Numbered from the stretch's first letter, positions 8,777 to 16,834 are shown. The stretch is DNA of 56,013 nt from Halomonas sp. SpR1 (GCF_031010175.1 NZ_JAUAMB010000036.1:1-56013); one strand, 5' to 3'. The notes: a model not told the origin generated them from the sequence alone. Made by a program: numbers and translations.

Positions 8777-9031
8777 ATGCCCAAAGCATCATCCAGAACA
8801 ACGAGCGTTACTATCGGTGCACCACTAGACGACTTTGTGGGAAGACTGATCGCGTCTGGTCGTTACGGCTCAACCAGTGAAGTCGTGCGTTCAGCCTTGA
8901 GGCTGCTTGAACGCCAGGAAAATCAAGCGGCTGCGTTGAGAAGTGCTGTTGAAGCCGGGGAGAGGAGCGGTGAGAGCGATTTATCTTTGCACGATATAGC
9001 CGCCCAGGTAAAACACAAGCACCATGTATAA
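8777..9031 (+). CDS. parD: Type II antitoxin, ParD family
   Basis: 84 aa from ATG 8777 (an in-frame ATG at 8765 would add four residues and lies in the operator). Neither start has a Shine-Dalgarno sequence, and the predicted transcript start near 8752 leaves a very short leader. The N-terminal TTSVTIGAPLDDFVGRLI followed by GRYGSTSEVVRSALRLLE is the ParD ribbon-helix-helix DNA-binding domain. The polar C-terminal third should wrap the toxin. The 3' end overlaps parE by 8 nt. It neutralises ParE and probably represses the pair. Confidence 0.88.
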   Translation: MPKASSRTTSVTIGAPLDDFVGRLIASGRYGSTSEVVRSALRLLERQENQAAALRSAVEAGERSGESDLSLHDIAAQVKHKHHV

Positions 9032-9317
9032 GCTGTCCAACCTTGCGGCAGAAGACTTCGCCTCCATCTACGAATACACCCTGCTTAACTTCGGTACACT
9101 CCAAGCCGATGCTTACACTAATAATCTTGAGAGCACCTTTCATCTCCTGTCTGGCTCTCCACTAATGGGTCATGAGTGCCCAGAAATCGCCGATGGGTTA
9201 CGCCGTCATGATCACCAACGACATGTCATTTTTTACCGGCAACGCGAGCAAGATATTTTTGTCATCAGGATACTCCATCAGCAGATGGAACCGCTGAAAC
9301 ATGTTTTTGAACTATGA
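9024..9317 (+). CDS. parE: Type II toxin, ParE/RelE family
   Basis: 97 aa. MYKLSNLAAEDFASIYEYTLLNFG at the start and GLRRHDHQRHVIFYR plus DIFVIRILHQQMEP at the end are the ParE fold signatures (helical hairpin, then a beta sheet with conserved basic residues). ParE proteins typically poison DNA gyrase. It overlaps the antitoxin gene, so the two are translated together. The module is intact and directly follows the ast operon, which suggests insertion there. Confidence 0.9.
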   Translation: MYKLSNLAAEDFASIYEYTLLNFGTLQADAYTNNLESTFHLLSGSPLMGHECPEIADGLRRHDHQRHVIFYRQREQDIFVIRILHQQMEPLKHVFEL

Positions 9318-9375
9318 CGGTGAGCGTAAAAAGTCTGATGGCATCTTAACGACCGAGTCCTGTCCTAGAGGCATA

Positions 9376-10338
9376 GTGCTCTCAGCAAGTCGCATTGCGA
9401 CATGCATGTTGATCTTAACGATAGGAGTGCTGTTTTCAATGCCGATAAGAACAAATGCAGACGGTTTGAGTTTCGAGGCGTTGGTTTCTGAGCAGGGCGC
9501 AGTGAGCCAATTACCATCACTTCAGCGCTTTGAAGCGCGCGATGGAACAGCACTGGCGTATCGGCATTATCCCAGTGAATCTCCCACTGCACTGATTGTT
9601 CTTCATGGGTCAGGCACGGACAGCAAATATTTAGCTACTTTTGCCCAGGCGTTAGCTGATGCAGGCGTTGCCATGGTGTATACCCCTGATGTGCGGGGCC
9701 ATGGGCCTTCTCCGCAACGGCGCGGCGATATCGACTATATCGCTCAGCTTGAGGATGATCTTGCTGATTTTATATACCACATCAAAACGGAAAACTCTGT
9801 GGTATCCCAGGTAGTGGTGGGGGGCCATTCGTCAGGAGGAGGGCTTGCAGTGCGCTTTGCTGGTGGGGAATATGGGCACCTTGCTTCCGCATACCTCCTG
9901 CTGGCGCCCTATCTTGGGCACGATGCCCCCACTGTGCGTAATAACTCCGGGGGATGGGCCGAGCCGAGTGTGGCTAAAATTATTGCGCTATCTCTTCTCA
10001 ATAAGCTGGGCGTGACAAGTTTGAACGGCTTGACCGTGCTGCGGTTTAATTTACCGCCTGAGTACCGCAATGGCTCGGAGACACTGGCTTATTCGTATCG
10101 TCTGATGACAGGATTTAATCCTTCTAACTACCGAGATGAGCTGCGTTCTATAAACGTGCCGAGCCTCTTCCTGAGCGGCGCCGAGGATGAGGCCTTGTTC
10201 GCAGATCGCTTTGAGCCTACCGTTCGACCGCATATCCCGGATGCAGAAATTGTCATCGTCCCAGGCACATCGCACTTGGGGCTTTTAGTGAGTGAAGAAG
10301 GCATTGAAGTAGTTCGTCATTGGCTTAAAGGGCTATAA
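9376..10338 (+). CDS. Secreted or membrane-anchored alpha/beta hydrolase (lysophospholipase-like)
   Basis: About 320 aa from GTG 9376, which has AGAGG 4 nt upstream and opens directly into a signal-like segment (MLILTIGVLFSMPIRTNA). A longer reading from ATG 9301 overlaps parE. The hydrolase fold is clear: oxyanion region LHGSGTD, nucleophile elbow GGHSSGGG (Ser), an acidic residue in LSGAEDEALF and the catalytic His in PGTSHLG. The family is like monoacylglycerol lipase/lysophospholipase. The substrate is unknown; no partner genes. Confidence 0.8.
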   Translation: MLSASRIATCMLILTIGVLFSMPIRTNADGLSFEALVSEQGAVSQLPSLQRFEARDGTALAYRHYPSESPTALIVLHGSGTDSKYLATFAQALADAGVAMVYTPDVRGHGPSPQRRGDIDYIAQLEDDLADFIYHIKTENSVVSQVVVGGHSSGGGLAVRFAGGEYGHLASAYLLLAPYLGHDAPTVRNNSGGWAEPSVAKIIALSLLNKLGVTSLNGLTVLRFNLPPEYRNGSETLAYSYRLMTGFNPSNYRDELRSINVPSLFLSGAEDEALFADRFEPTVRPHIPDAEIVIVPGTSHLGLLVSEEGIEVVRHWLKGL

Positions 10339-10356
10339 GCGTGCCGCCGCTAAGCG

Positions 10357-10519
10357 TCAATACTTGAACAGTTCGTCAAAGCAGTTGGCGGTTAGCATCT
10401 GCGTCCCCCAATTGCTCAGTTGTTCGTCGGTTGCCGTCGCCAGCCTAGTCTCTACCCAAGATGGCAAATCGTCAAACTTGAACATCAACTGCAAGCGGAG
10501 CAACCCCGAAAAGCTTTCC
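10357..10519 (-). pseudogene. Remnant of an Rpn/DUF4351-type nuclease gene (C-terminal end)
   Basis: The minus strand reads LLRLQLMFKFDDLPSWVETR, then a segment ending NCFDELFKY and a stop at 10357. The pattern 'L..RF..LP.W...RL..A....L..W...+L.A...DE+F' is the usual C-terminus of PD-(D/E)XK Rpn-type (recombination-promoting nuclease) proteins. An in-frame TAG at 10519-10521 and a probable frameshift precede it, and no upstream coding part remains. The rest of the gap (10339-10639) shows nothing I can name. Confidence 0.5.
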
Positions 10520-10639
10520 TAACGGCCTCTAAAAGCCGTGTTCTCGACGTTAAATACCCCGCTCAGCGGCGTATAGCGCAGGTTCTTCTTAACGACAAGT
10601 TTTCTTTACCGGTGCGTGGGCAATCTTGATTGTGAAGAC

Positions 10640-11113
10640 TTACTCCTTCACTGTAGCAACCACTCCAGACATATCGCTCACTTCTAAACCATCCTCCCGA
10701 ATCAATTTCGTTTCAACACGTAGGCCATCTGTCGTTTGTAACTGTAGACGAAGGGATGTATTGCCAGGTTCTAAATGCTGCCCGCCCCACTCGCGAAGGG
10801 TGATAACAACGGGCAGTAGTGCGCGACCTTTCTCAGTTAGGGTATAGCCTTTGCGGGCTCGTTGCCCCGAGTCACGGTATTGGTAGCGCTCTAAAATGCC
10901 TTCTTGAACCAGTCTGGCGAGCCGGTTGGACAACACTGAGCGAGTAATACCCAGGTCTTCCCTAATTTGGTCGAAGCGCTCAGCGCCACATATGATCTCT
11001 CGTAGTATCAGCAGCGTCCACATATCCCCAACGACCCGGATCGCCTTGGCCAGCGAACATTCGGAAGCGGGAACACGGGTGTGGGAAGTAGATATTTCGG
11101 GGGGCTTTTTCAT
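10640..11113 (-). CDS. HxlR-family winged-helix transcriptional regulator
   Basis: 157 aa. CSLAKAIRVVGDMWTLLILREIICGAERFDQIREDLGITRSVLSNRLARLVQEGILERYQYRD followed by YTLTEKGRALLPVV is a full HxlR domain, including the early conserved Cys. HxlR proteins often respond to electrophiles or aromatic compounds and control an adjacent gene. It is divergent from an MFS transporter, and a 23-bp palindrome sits between them, so local repression of the transporter is the likely role. Confidence 0.9.
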   Translation of the reverse strand: MKKPPEISTSHTRVPASECSLAKAIRVVGDMWTLLILREIICGAERFDQIREDLGITRSVLSNRLARLVQEGILERYQYRDSGQRARKGYTLTEKGRALLPVVITLREWGGQHLEPGNTSLRLQLQTTDGLRVETKLIREDGLEVSDMSGVVATVKE

Positions 11114-11159
11114 GTGCTTATGATAGCAAAGTTTGAAAATAGAACTAAGCGAGGCTAAT

Positions 11160-11182
11160 CTGAGTCTTTATTAAAGACTCAG
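11160..11182. promoter_or_regulatory. 23-bp perfect palindrome, probable HxlR operator
   Basis: CTGAGTCTTTA, centre T, TAAAGACTCAG: 11-bp arms without a mismatch. It ends 9 nt before the MFS start codon at 11192, where a bound repressor would block transcription or initiation. Assignment to the neighbouring HxlR protein is inferred from position. Confidence 0.6.
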
Positions 11183-11191
11183 GTGGCCGGT

Positions 11192-12412
11192 ATGACACAA
11201 TCTGATCTTCTCCACGAGCGCGATCATAAAGCGTTCACAACCGATCTCCGTACACTCGCTGCGCTTGCTTTAGTACCGGCTATCGGCCTGGGGATTGCAC
11301 GATTTTCCTACGCACTGCTGCTACCCTCTATGAGCTTAGGGCTAGGGTGGAGCTATGCCGATGCGGGTTGGATGACATCGGTTAATGCCGCCGGATATCT
11401 TATTGCCGCGCTGATTTCGGCCCGTTTTATTGGGGTTGTTGGTGCCAATAGCGTGATGCGCACGGGAATATTCGCATGCGTGATTGCGTTGATCATGATG
11501 GGTTTATTTCATCATACGGTATGGCTAAATGTTTCCTGGTTCTTAGCTGGACTAGGCGGTGCCAGTGCTTTTGTTGCGGGTGGCGTTATTGCCGCTCAAG
11601 TGTCTCAGCGCCATCCAGCAAAGGCAGCGTTTCTACTCGGTATCTTTTATGCGGGATCAGGTTTAGGCATTGTTCTTTCAGGGGTAGGTGTGCCCTGGGT
11701 TTTAAGCCAGGGGGGAGTAACGGCTTGGCCTACTGCTTGGTTAGTATTGGCGGCCATATCAGTGGTGCTAGCACTCGGCGTCATATGGGGTGTTCGTATC
11801 ACACCGCAACGCCGACCCCAAGCACATGTGTCGGCGCCATTAGGCTCCATGTGGTGGATGTTGGTTGGCTATAGCTGTTTTGGGGCGGGTTATATTACTT
11901 ATATGACGTTCATGATTGCTTGGATACAGGCTCATGGGGAGAGTGCCGCCTTTCAGTCGCTATTTTGGGTCGTGCTGGGCTTGGCTGTTGCAGTATTTCC
12001 CTGGCTTTGGGCGGGCGTGCTGAAGAATCAGCGACATGGTCGTGCCTTTGCGATACTAAATGGAGTGACCTTGGTTGGCGCTGTATTGCCACTCATATCA
12101 AGTGCCTGGCCCGTTCTACTGGCCTCGGCAGCTATATTCGGGTGTGCCTTTTTTGGTGTGGTGGCGTCTACTACAGCTTTTGTGCGGAGAAACTGCGGTG
12201 CTTCAGCATGGGCGTCGGGTATTGGTGCGATGACGGTTGCGTTTAGCATTGGTCAGACGTTGGGGCCAACACTAGGTGGCTGGTTGAATGATCTAAGTGG
12301 GGGCCTATCGGTAGGTTTGTTAACCTCAGCCGCTTTTTTGATCGCCGCAGCGATTATAGGTTTATTGCAAAAAGATTTCGGGCTAACCAGCATGGCGTCG
12401 AGGGATCTCTAA
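11192..12412 (+). CDS. MFS transporter, YbfB/YjiJ type
   Basis: 406 aa from ATG 11192 (a GTG at 11183 is also in frame but lies against the palindrome). About 12 hydrophobic helices. The opening LVPAIGLGIARFSYALLLPSM and GWSYADAGWMTSVNAAGYLIAAL are typical of the YbfB/YjiJ branch of the major facilitator superfamily. The substrate is unknown; linkage to an HxlR regulator suggests export of a toxic small molecule. No other gene follows closely in the same unit. Confidence 0.85.
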   Translation: MTQSDLLHERDHKAFTTDLRTLAALALVPAIGLGIARFSYALLLPSMSLGLGWSYADAGWMTSVNAAGYLIAALISARFIGVVGANSVMRTGIFACVIALIMMGLFHHTVWLNVSWFLAGLGGASAFVAGGVIAAQVSQRHPAKAAFLLGIFYAGSGLGIVLSGVGVPWVLSQGGVTAWPTAWLVLAAISVVLALGVIWGVRITPQRRPQAHVSAPLGSMWWMLVGYSCFGAGYITYMTFMIAWIQAHGESAAFQSLFWVVLGLAVAVFPWLWAGVLKNQRHGRAFAILNGVTLVGAVLPLISSAWPVLLASAAIFGCAFFGVVASTTAFVRRNCGASAWASGIGAMTVAFSIGQTLGPTLGGWLNDLSGGLSVGLLTSAAFLIAAAIIGLLQKDFGLTSMASRDL

Positions 12413-12489
12413 GGAGGGTAAAGCGCAGGCAGGCTGCTAAATCATCGTTTACGATCTTAAGAAGATACGATACAAGGGAAGTTGGCTTT

Positions 12490-12981
12490 ATGAGAAAAGT
12501 ATTAATCAGCGGCTGCTTGTTGGGGAAAAAGGTTCGCTATGATGGTGGCGCCCTTGCGGTGGCTGATCAGATCGTTGAGCGGTGGCGTTCTGAAGGCCGG
12601 ATCGTTTCTGTCTGCCCTGAAGTTGAGGCGGGGATGAGTATTCCCAGACCACCCGCAGAGATTTTCAACGGCAGCGGTGAAAGCGTATTAAATGGCGAGG
12701 TCGATGTTATCGAAAAAGATGGAGGCAAGGTAACCAATGACTTTTTAGCAGGTGCCTCTATCGCCTTGAACCTGTGCCGTAAATTCGATATCAGTATCGC
12801 AGTGCTTGCCGAATTCAGCCCCTCATGCGGGAGCTCAGCTATTTATGATGGCAGTTTCTCTGGTAAAAAAGTGCCCGGTATGGGAGTGACCGCCGCACTG
12901 CTCCGCGAACATGGCGTCCAGGTGTTTAATCAGTATAAAATCGCGGAAGCCGATAAAGCGCTTATTGGAAAAAGTGTCTGA
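12490..12981 (+). CDS. DUF523 protein (TudS-like [4Fe-4S] desulfidase family)
   Basis: 163 aa, full length for DUF523. Three cysteines sit in the family motifs: C9 in SGCLLGKKVRYDGG, C42 in VCPEVEAGM and C113 in SPSCGSS. In TudS, a DUF523 member shown to remove sulfur from thiouracils, three such cysteines hold a [4Fe-4S] cluster with one open iron site. Whether this protein acts on thiouracil is inference. It stands alone between the MFS gene and a GNAT gene. Confidence 0.85.
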   Translation: MRKVLISGCLLGKKVRYDGGALAVADQIVERWRSEGRIVSVCPEVEAGMSIPRPPAEIFNGSGESVLNGEVDVIEKDGGKVTNDFLAGASIALNLCRKFDISIAVLAEFSPSCGSSAIYDGSFSGKKVPGMGVTAALLREHGVQVFNQYKIAEADKALIGKSV

Positions 12982-13008
12982 ACACAGCACTGAGAATATG
13001 TATATAGT

Positions 13009-13440
13009 ATGTATATGACGCCTATTATTCAGCCTACTAACGATAAGGCGTTTGCGGAAAAAATAATTCTTCAGAATATGTCAGCCTACTATAAGCAGCT
13101 GGATATGCGCTGGAATACCGCCCTGTTTGCTAAACAGTGGAGTGAGTTAGACAGCTACGAGCTGGTCATAAACGCGTCCCGAGTAGGGCTGCTATGCGTA
13201 AACCATGATGAAAACGCTTACTATATTCGGGAACTACAAATTGATCAAAAGTGGCAGCGCCATGGCCTTGGTACAGCGGCAATTCGATACACGGAGGAAA
13301 TGGCTAAACAAACGGGCATTCACTTACTTAGGCTACGCGTATTTTGTATAAACCCAGCGGTAACGCTTTACGAGCGTATGGGATTTCGTACCCGTAAAAC
13401 GGAAGATAATACCCATTACATGGAGCGGTGTATTCTATAA
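13009..13440 (+). CDS. GNAT-family N-acetyltransferase
   Basis: 143 aa. The acetyl-CoA signature is YYIRELQIDQKWQRHGLGTAAI (Q/R-x2-G-x-G/A), followed by the last-strand motif NPAVTLYERMGFRT. Two in-frame ATGs (13009 and 13015) lack a good ribosome-binding site. The substrate is unknown. It lies 27 nt after the DUF523 gene on the same strand and may be co-transcribed. Confidence 0.85.
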   Translation: MYMTPIIQPTNDKAFAEKIILQNMSAYYKQLDMRWNTALFAKQWSELDSYELVINASRVGLLCVNHDENAYYIRELQIDQKWQRHGLGTAAIRYTEEMAKQTGIHLLRLRVFCINPAVTLYERMGFRTRKTEDNTHYMERCIL

Positions 13441-13553
13441 CCAATTCAAGTGGTGGGATTTTGAAGATGAGATTGCGCCGGTTTGACTGCTAAAGCTTTC
13501 CGACGCATGTCTATTTGAAGCTAGATAGCGGTAGGGTTTATTGAATTTTCCGT

Positions 13554-14192
13554 TTAATACCCTACGGTAAAGGCTTTCTGAATATGCTGGGGCGTCTCGA
13601 CTTCATCAAGCATCGCTACTGCGAAATCCTCCATTGAAATACGCGATTCTCCGTTATTATCTACGACGAGGGTGTCGGTGCCTAAGCGATAGCATCCCGT
13701 ACGCTCTCCAGGCACCAGCATGGCAGCAGGAGAGAAGTAAGTCCACGCTGTGCGGGTTTCCGCCAAGCAGAGCTCATACTGAGCTTGGCAAGCTTTAGCA
13801 ATTTCTAGCGCAGCGGCAGGCAGGAAGTTGGGAACTGATAAGACTGTGTCGCCGGTGCGTCCGGGGATTAGCAATCGCGCGGCTCCGCCTACCAATAATA
13901 CGCGCTGCCCTGGAAGAGTACTCTCCAAAAGAGAGCGGGTTAGCGCTATCAACAAATCTTCTTTTCCATCGGGCGGGCGAACGGCGCTGATCAGCACATC
14001 TTGTTCTTGAATGACATGAGCTAGTTGTTCTGATTCTGTTATGTCTGCGACGCAACGATTGGCTTCAGTGGGTAGTTTGTTAAGCTGATTGTCTGTTCTT
14101 ACCACGCCAGTCACCTGGTGACCACGTGCTAATGCTTCACTCATCATGCGCGTGCCTACGTCGCCAGCTGCGCCAAATATTGCAATTTTCAT
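13554..14192 (-). CDS. NAD(P)-binding oxidoreductase, NmrA/atypical SDR type
   Basis: 212 aa. MKIAIFGAAGDVGTRMM is the atypical SDR nucleotide-binding loop (GxxGxxG). The rest resembles YwnB/NmrA-like NAD(P)H-binding proteins (VLLVGGAARLL, YFSPAAMLVPGERTG, MEDFAVAMLDE). These act as reductases or redox sensors; no substrate can be named. It follows the EamA transporter gene by about 21 nt, so the two form an operon under the promoter region facing the MarR gene. Confidence 0.85.
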   Translation of the reverse strand: MKIAIFGAAGDVGTRMMSEALARGHQVTGVVRTDNQLNKLPTEANRCVADITESEQLAHVIQEQDVLISAVRPPDGKEDLLIALTRSLLESTLPGQRVLLVGGAARLLIPGRTGDTVLSVPNFLPAAALEIAKACQAQYELCLAETRTAWTYFSPAAMLVPGERTGCYRLGTDTLVVDNNGESRISMEDFAVAMLDEVETPQHIQKAFTVGY

Positions 14193-14213
14193 AGTATGTC
14201 TCTCTAGGGGTAA

Positions 14214-15158
14214 TTAGTTAAGTTGTTTGGCTTTGCCAATATTAAGCAGGGCAATGCCGGCACCAATGAATAGAGTGCCTAGCAGTAAGCCCTCGGGGGC
14301 GGTTTCTCCCTGCAGCAGTATGGCGACGGGTACGCCCACCACGGCGCCGACGGAACCCAGTAGACTCAGAAATACCGGGCCGCCACTTTTTTGCAGTAGG
14401 AAAAGCAGTAAGAACTGGCCCGCAAAGACCATTGCTTGAACGGCAATCAGCACGATCGGCAGAGAGCGGTTTGTTGGGACGTTCAAAGAGAAGCCCGGTA
14501 GAAAACCCACGCTGAGTAGAATAACGGCAGCGGCGATGAGCATGCCGGGTGCCAGCGCATCGCTGGATACGCCTTCTGGCCAACGTAAGGTTCTGTAAAG
14601 ATTACCTATGGCCAGCAGTACAGGGCCGATTAAAGCGAGGAGAATCCAGAGATAATTGGCATCCGGCGCGGAAAGCTTATGGAAAGCCAAGGTGATGGCT
14701 CCTGACAGGGCCGATATTACCCCCGCTGCGCGCATCACCTGAAACCGCTCCATTTTTAACGCTAGGGCGCCGACGTAGGTGAGTAGCGGTGGCAGGGTGA
14801 TGATCAATGCCACGAACCCAGCACCTACATGGGGGACGGCTGAGAAAAACAGTAGGTTGGCCCCTGCCACGCCCAACAGACCTGAAATAGCGTAATACTC
14901 AACGGTGCGGCGGTTAACTGGCGGTAGATTGCGGCGGAAGGCGGCAAGAGCCAACAAAATGAGCGCCGCCCCTGAAATCGACCAGAACAAAAAAGCGAGC
15001 GCTGATAGTTGAATGTCACCGGCAAGTTTCGCCAAATTAGTCGATAGACCCAGCAAGGCGCCACCTGCTAGCAGGTATACCAGTGGGGCAAGCCAAGCTC
15101 TTTTGCGTGAGTGTGTTGTGCGGGGAGTGCTTGATAACGTCATTGGCGAAGTTCTCAT
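14214..15158 (-). CDS. EamA/DMT-superfamily transporter
   Basis: 314 aa with about ten hydrophobic helices arranged as two EamA repeats (first about 25-155, second about 170-305; typical segments include SGLLGVAGANLLFFSAVPHV and SLLGSVGAVVGVPVAILLQGE). Drug/metabolite exporters of this family expel amino acids, metabolites or drugs. Divergent from a MarR regulator, with paired palindromes in the shared promoter region. ATG 15158 and ATG 15143 are both possible starts. Confidence 0.88.
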   Translation of the reverse strand: MRTSPMTLSSTPRTTHSRKRAWLAPLVYLLAGGALLGLSTNLAKLAGDIQLSALAFLFWSISGAALILLALAAFRRNLPPVNRRTVEYYAISGLLGVAGANLLFFSAVPHVGAGFVALIITLPPLLTYVGALALKMERFQVMRAAGVISALSGAITLAFHKLSAPDANYLWILLALIGPVLLAIGNLYRTLRWPEGVSSDALAPGMLIAAAVILLSVGFLPGFSLNVPTNRSLPIVLIAVQAMVFAGQFLLLFLLQKSGGPVFLSLLGSVGAVVGVPVAILLQGETAPEGLLLGTLFIGAGIALLNIGKAKQLN

Positions 15159-15179
15159 TCGTACCGTTTTTAAAAGTAT

Positions 15180-15191
15180 CTTGATATCAAG
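15180..15191. promoter_or_regulatory. Palindrome CTTGATATCAAG, probable MarR operator 1
   Basis: A 12-bp perfect palindrome in the eamA/marR divergent intergenic region. It shares the form CTTGAYRTCAAG with a second copy centred 27 bp away. It lies 22 nt upstream of the EamA start codon on the minus strand. Binding by the adjacent MarR protein is inferred. Confidence 0.55.
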
Positions 15192-15206
15192 GTATGTGTG
15201 ATTAAT

Positions 15207-15218
15207 CTTGACGTCAAG
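15207..15218. promoter_or_regulatory. Palindrome CTTGACGTCAAG, probable MarR operator 2
   Basis: Second 12-bp perfect palindrome of the pair. Each copy contains a TTGA-like -35 hexamer on both strands, so occupancy could shut off both divergent promoters. It lies 23 nt before the marR start codon. Confidence 0.55.
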
Positions 15219-15241
15219 CTAATTAAGCGCAAAATACTGCT

Positions 15242-15727
15242 ATGGATCATGTAGACAACATTCTCAAACAGTGGCGCCAGGAGAGGCCTGACCTTGACGT
15301 TGCGCCAATGGGCACCATCGGGCGGGTCAAAAGGCTGAACCACACCTTAATGCGTGCAATGGAGAAGACCTGGGCGGAATACGGCCTGACGGACGCCAGC
15401 TTTGACGTTCTGGCCACCCTGCGGAGAGAGGGGGAGCCCTATGCGCTATCGCCGGGGGATTTGATGGCATCAACAATGGTGACGTCAGGCACCATGACTC
15501 ACCGTATCAATCAACTGGAAAAGGCGGGGTTGATTGAGCGGGTCAAAAATCCCAATGATGGTCGCGGCTTTTTAATCTCTCTTTCCCAACGTGGGTTCGA
15601 TTTAATCGACGAAGCGGTGGCCGCCCACGTGGAAACCCAGGCGCAGCTGGTGAGTGGGCTGACTGACGAGCAACGATCGCAGCTTGATGATCTGCTCAAG
15701 CAGTTCTTGGCGGGATTTGAGCAGTAG
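15242..15727 (+). CDS. MarR-family transcriptional regulator
   Basis: 161 aa. The winged-helix core spans about residues 40-130: FDVLATLRREGEPYALSPGDL, then MVTSGTMTHRINQLEKAGLIERVKNPNDGRGFLISLSQRG, which is the recognition helix and wing with the typical DxR-like segment. It probably represses itself and the divergent eamA-oxidoreductase operon by binding the two CTTGAYRTCAAG palindromes. The ligand is unknown. Confidence 0.9.
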   Translation: MDHVDNILKQWRQERPDLDVAPMGTIGRVKRLNHTLMRAMEKTWAEYGLTDASFDVLATLRREGEPYALSPGDLMASTMVTSGTMTHRINQLEKAGLIERVKNPNDGRGFLISLSQRGFDLIDEAVAAHVETQAQLVSGLTDEQRSQLDDLLKQFLAGFEQ

Positions 15728-15769
15728 CTAGGTGGCTCGTAACGGCAAGTGAGCCACTATTTAAAAGAA

Positions 15770-15961
15770 TCACGTTAAAAGAGTTACGCCCAGCCGACGC
15801 TCCATCTCACTTAAACGTCTAAATACCGTGGCATGGCTGATACGCAGCGCTCGGCTGGCACCGGATAGCGAGCCCGTCTGGACAATCGCTAGCACAATTT
15901 GTAGGTCGTCCCATCTAATCTGCTGTTCATTCTTGCAAGCCTGGTTCTCATTTTTAGCCAA
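15770..15961 (-). pseudogene. Truncated LysR-family regulator (N-terminal HTH only)
   Basis: 63 codons. WDDLQIVLAIVQTGSLSGASRALRISHATVFRRLSEMERRLGVTLLT is a LysR winged-helix start, but the frame stops right after the wing where LysR proteins normally continue for about 230 residues of effector domain. The following 40 nt do not resume it. It is divergent from an NAD(P)H-quinone reductase-like gene, the usual target position of such a regulator, so the intact gene probably controlled that reductase. Confidence 0.8.
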
Positions 15962-16022
15962 TGTTTTGGCGTATATGAACAGGTTAGCCTGTCGTCAAAC
16001 CAATCGATAGGGGAGGCGCAGT

Positions 16023-16778
16023 ATGAATGTGTTGATCGTTTTTGCTCATCCTGAGCGCAAGTCATTTAATGGCGGCCTGGTGGATGTGGCGGTAAAACAG
16101 CTGGTGGACGCAGGCCATACCGTCGAGGTGGATGATCTCTATGCTGAGCAGTTTGACCCGGTGGAACGTGCCGATCACTATCCGCATCAGGCCGTCGATG
16201 TGGACTACTTTTATCCCCTAAATGAACAGCGCGCTCACTACCAGCAAAACGCATTACCGCAGGACGTTCAGCGGGAGTTGGCGCGGCTGGAGTGGGCTGA
16301 CCTGGTGATCTTCCAGTTCCCTTTATGGTGGCACGCCCAGCCCGCCATTTTGAAAGGATGGTTTGATCGCGTACTGGTGTATGGAGGGCGCTACACAAGC
16401 CGTATGCGTTACGACCATGGCTACTTTCGTGGCAAACGTGCCATGCTCTCAGTCACCGCCGGCTCTCCTGAAAAAGCCTTTCAGCCCTTTGGGCGTGCGG
16501 GTGATATGGTTGCCTGGCTATGGCCTATGCATGCTTCGCTCTACTATGTTGGCTTTGATGTACTACCGCCTCAAGTAAACTATGGCGTGCAGGGCGGTGG
16601 TATTGAGTATCAGAAAGAGGATGCTTTGCGCGTCCATCTCAATGCCTGTAAAAAGTATTGGGCCGTCCGCCTTGCGCACTGGGAGCGTGAAAAGCCGATA
16701 CCGTTTGCCGGATGGGAGGACTGGAACAGCGAAGGTGTGCTGCTTGAGACAAGCCCTTGGCGATGGCGGCTAGGCTAA
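16023..16778 (+). CDS. NAD(P)H dehydrogenase (quinone), flavodoxin-fold (MdaB/NQO1 type)
   Basis: 251 aa. MNVLIVFAHPERKSFNGGL is the FMN/FAD phosphate loop of the flavodoxin-like NAD(P)H-quinone reductase family. QFPLWWHAQPAILKGWFDRVLVYGGRY and the GKRAMLSVTAGSP strand are further family signatures. It would reduce quinones by two electrons in the cytoplasm. GGGGAGG precedes the start. The truncated LysR gene lies divergently upstream, so its former regulation may be lost. Confidence 0.9.
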   Translation: MNVLIVFAHPERKSFNGGLVDVAVKQLVDAGHTVEVDDLYAEQFDPVERADHYPHQAVDVDYFYPLNEQRAHYQQNALPQDVQRELARLEWADLVIFQFPLWWHAQPAILKGWFDRVLVYGGRYTSRMRYDHGYFRGKRAMLSVTAGSPEKAFQPFGRAGDMVAWLWPMHASLYYVGFDVLPPQVNYGVQGGGIEYQKEDALRVHLNACKKYWAVRLAHWEREKPIPFAGWEDWNSEGVLLETSPWRWRLG

Positions 16779-16834
16779 GCACGTCTATTTCCTGACGCCG
16801 TGATAAAGGCTCCGTTATCAAATCTGCTGTACAC

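Noticed and set aside
10500..10580. Integron attC-like arms (TTTAAC ... GTTAGG) near the Rpn remnant
   Set aside because: The core sites do not match the RYYYAAC/GTTRRRY rule at both ends and no integrase or cassette is nearby.
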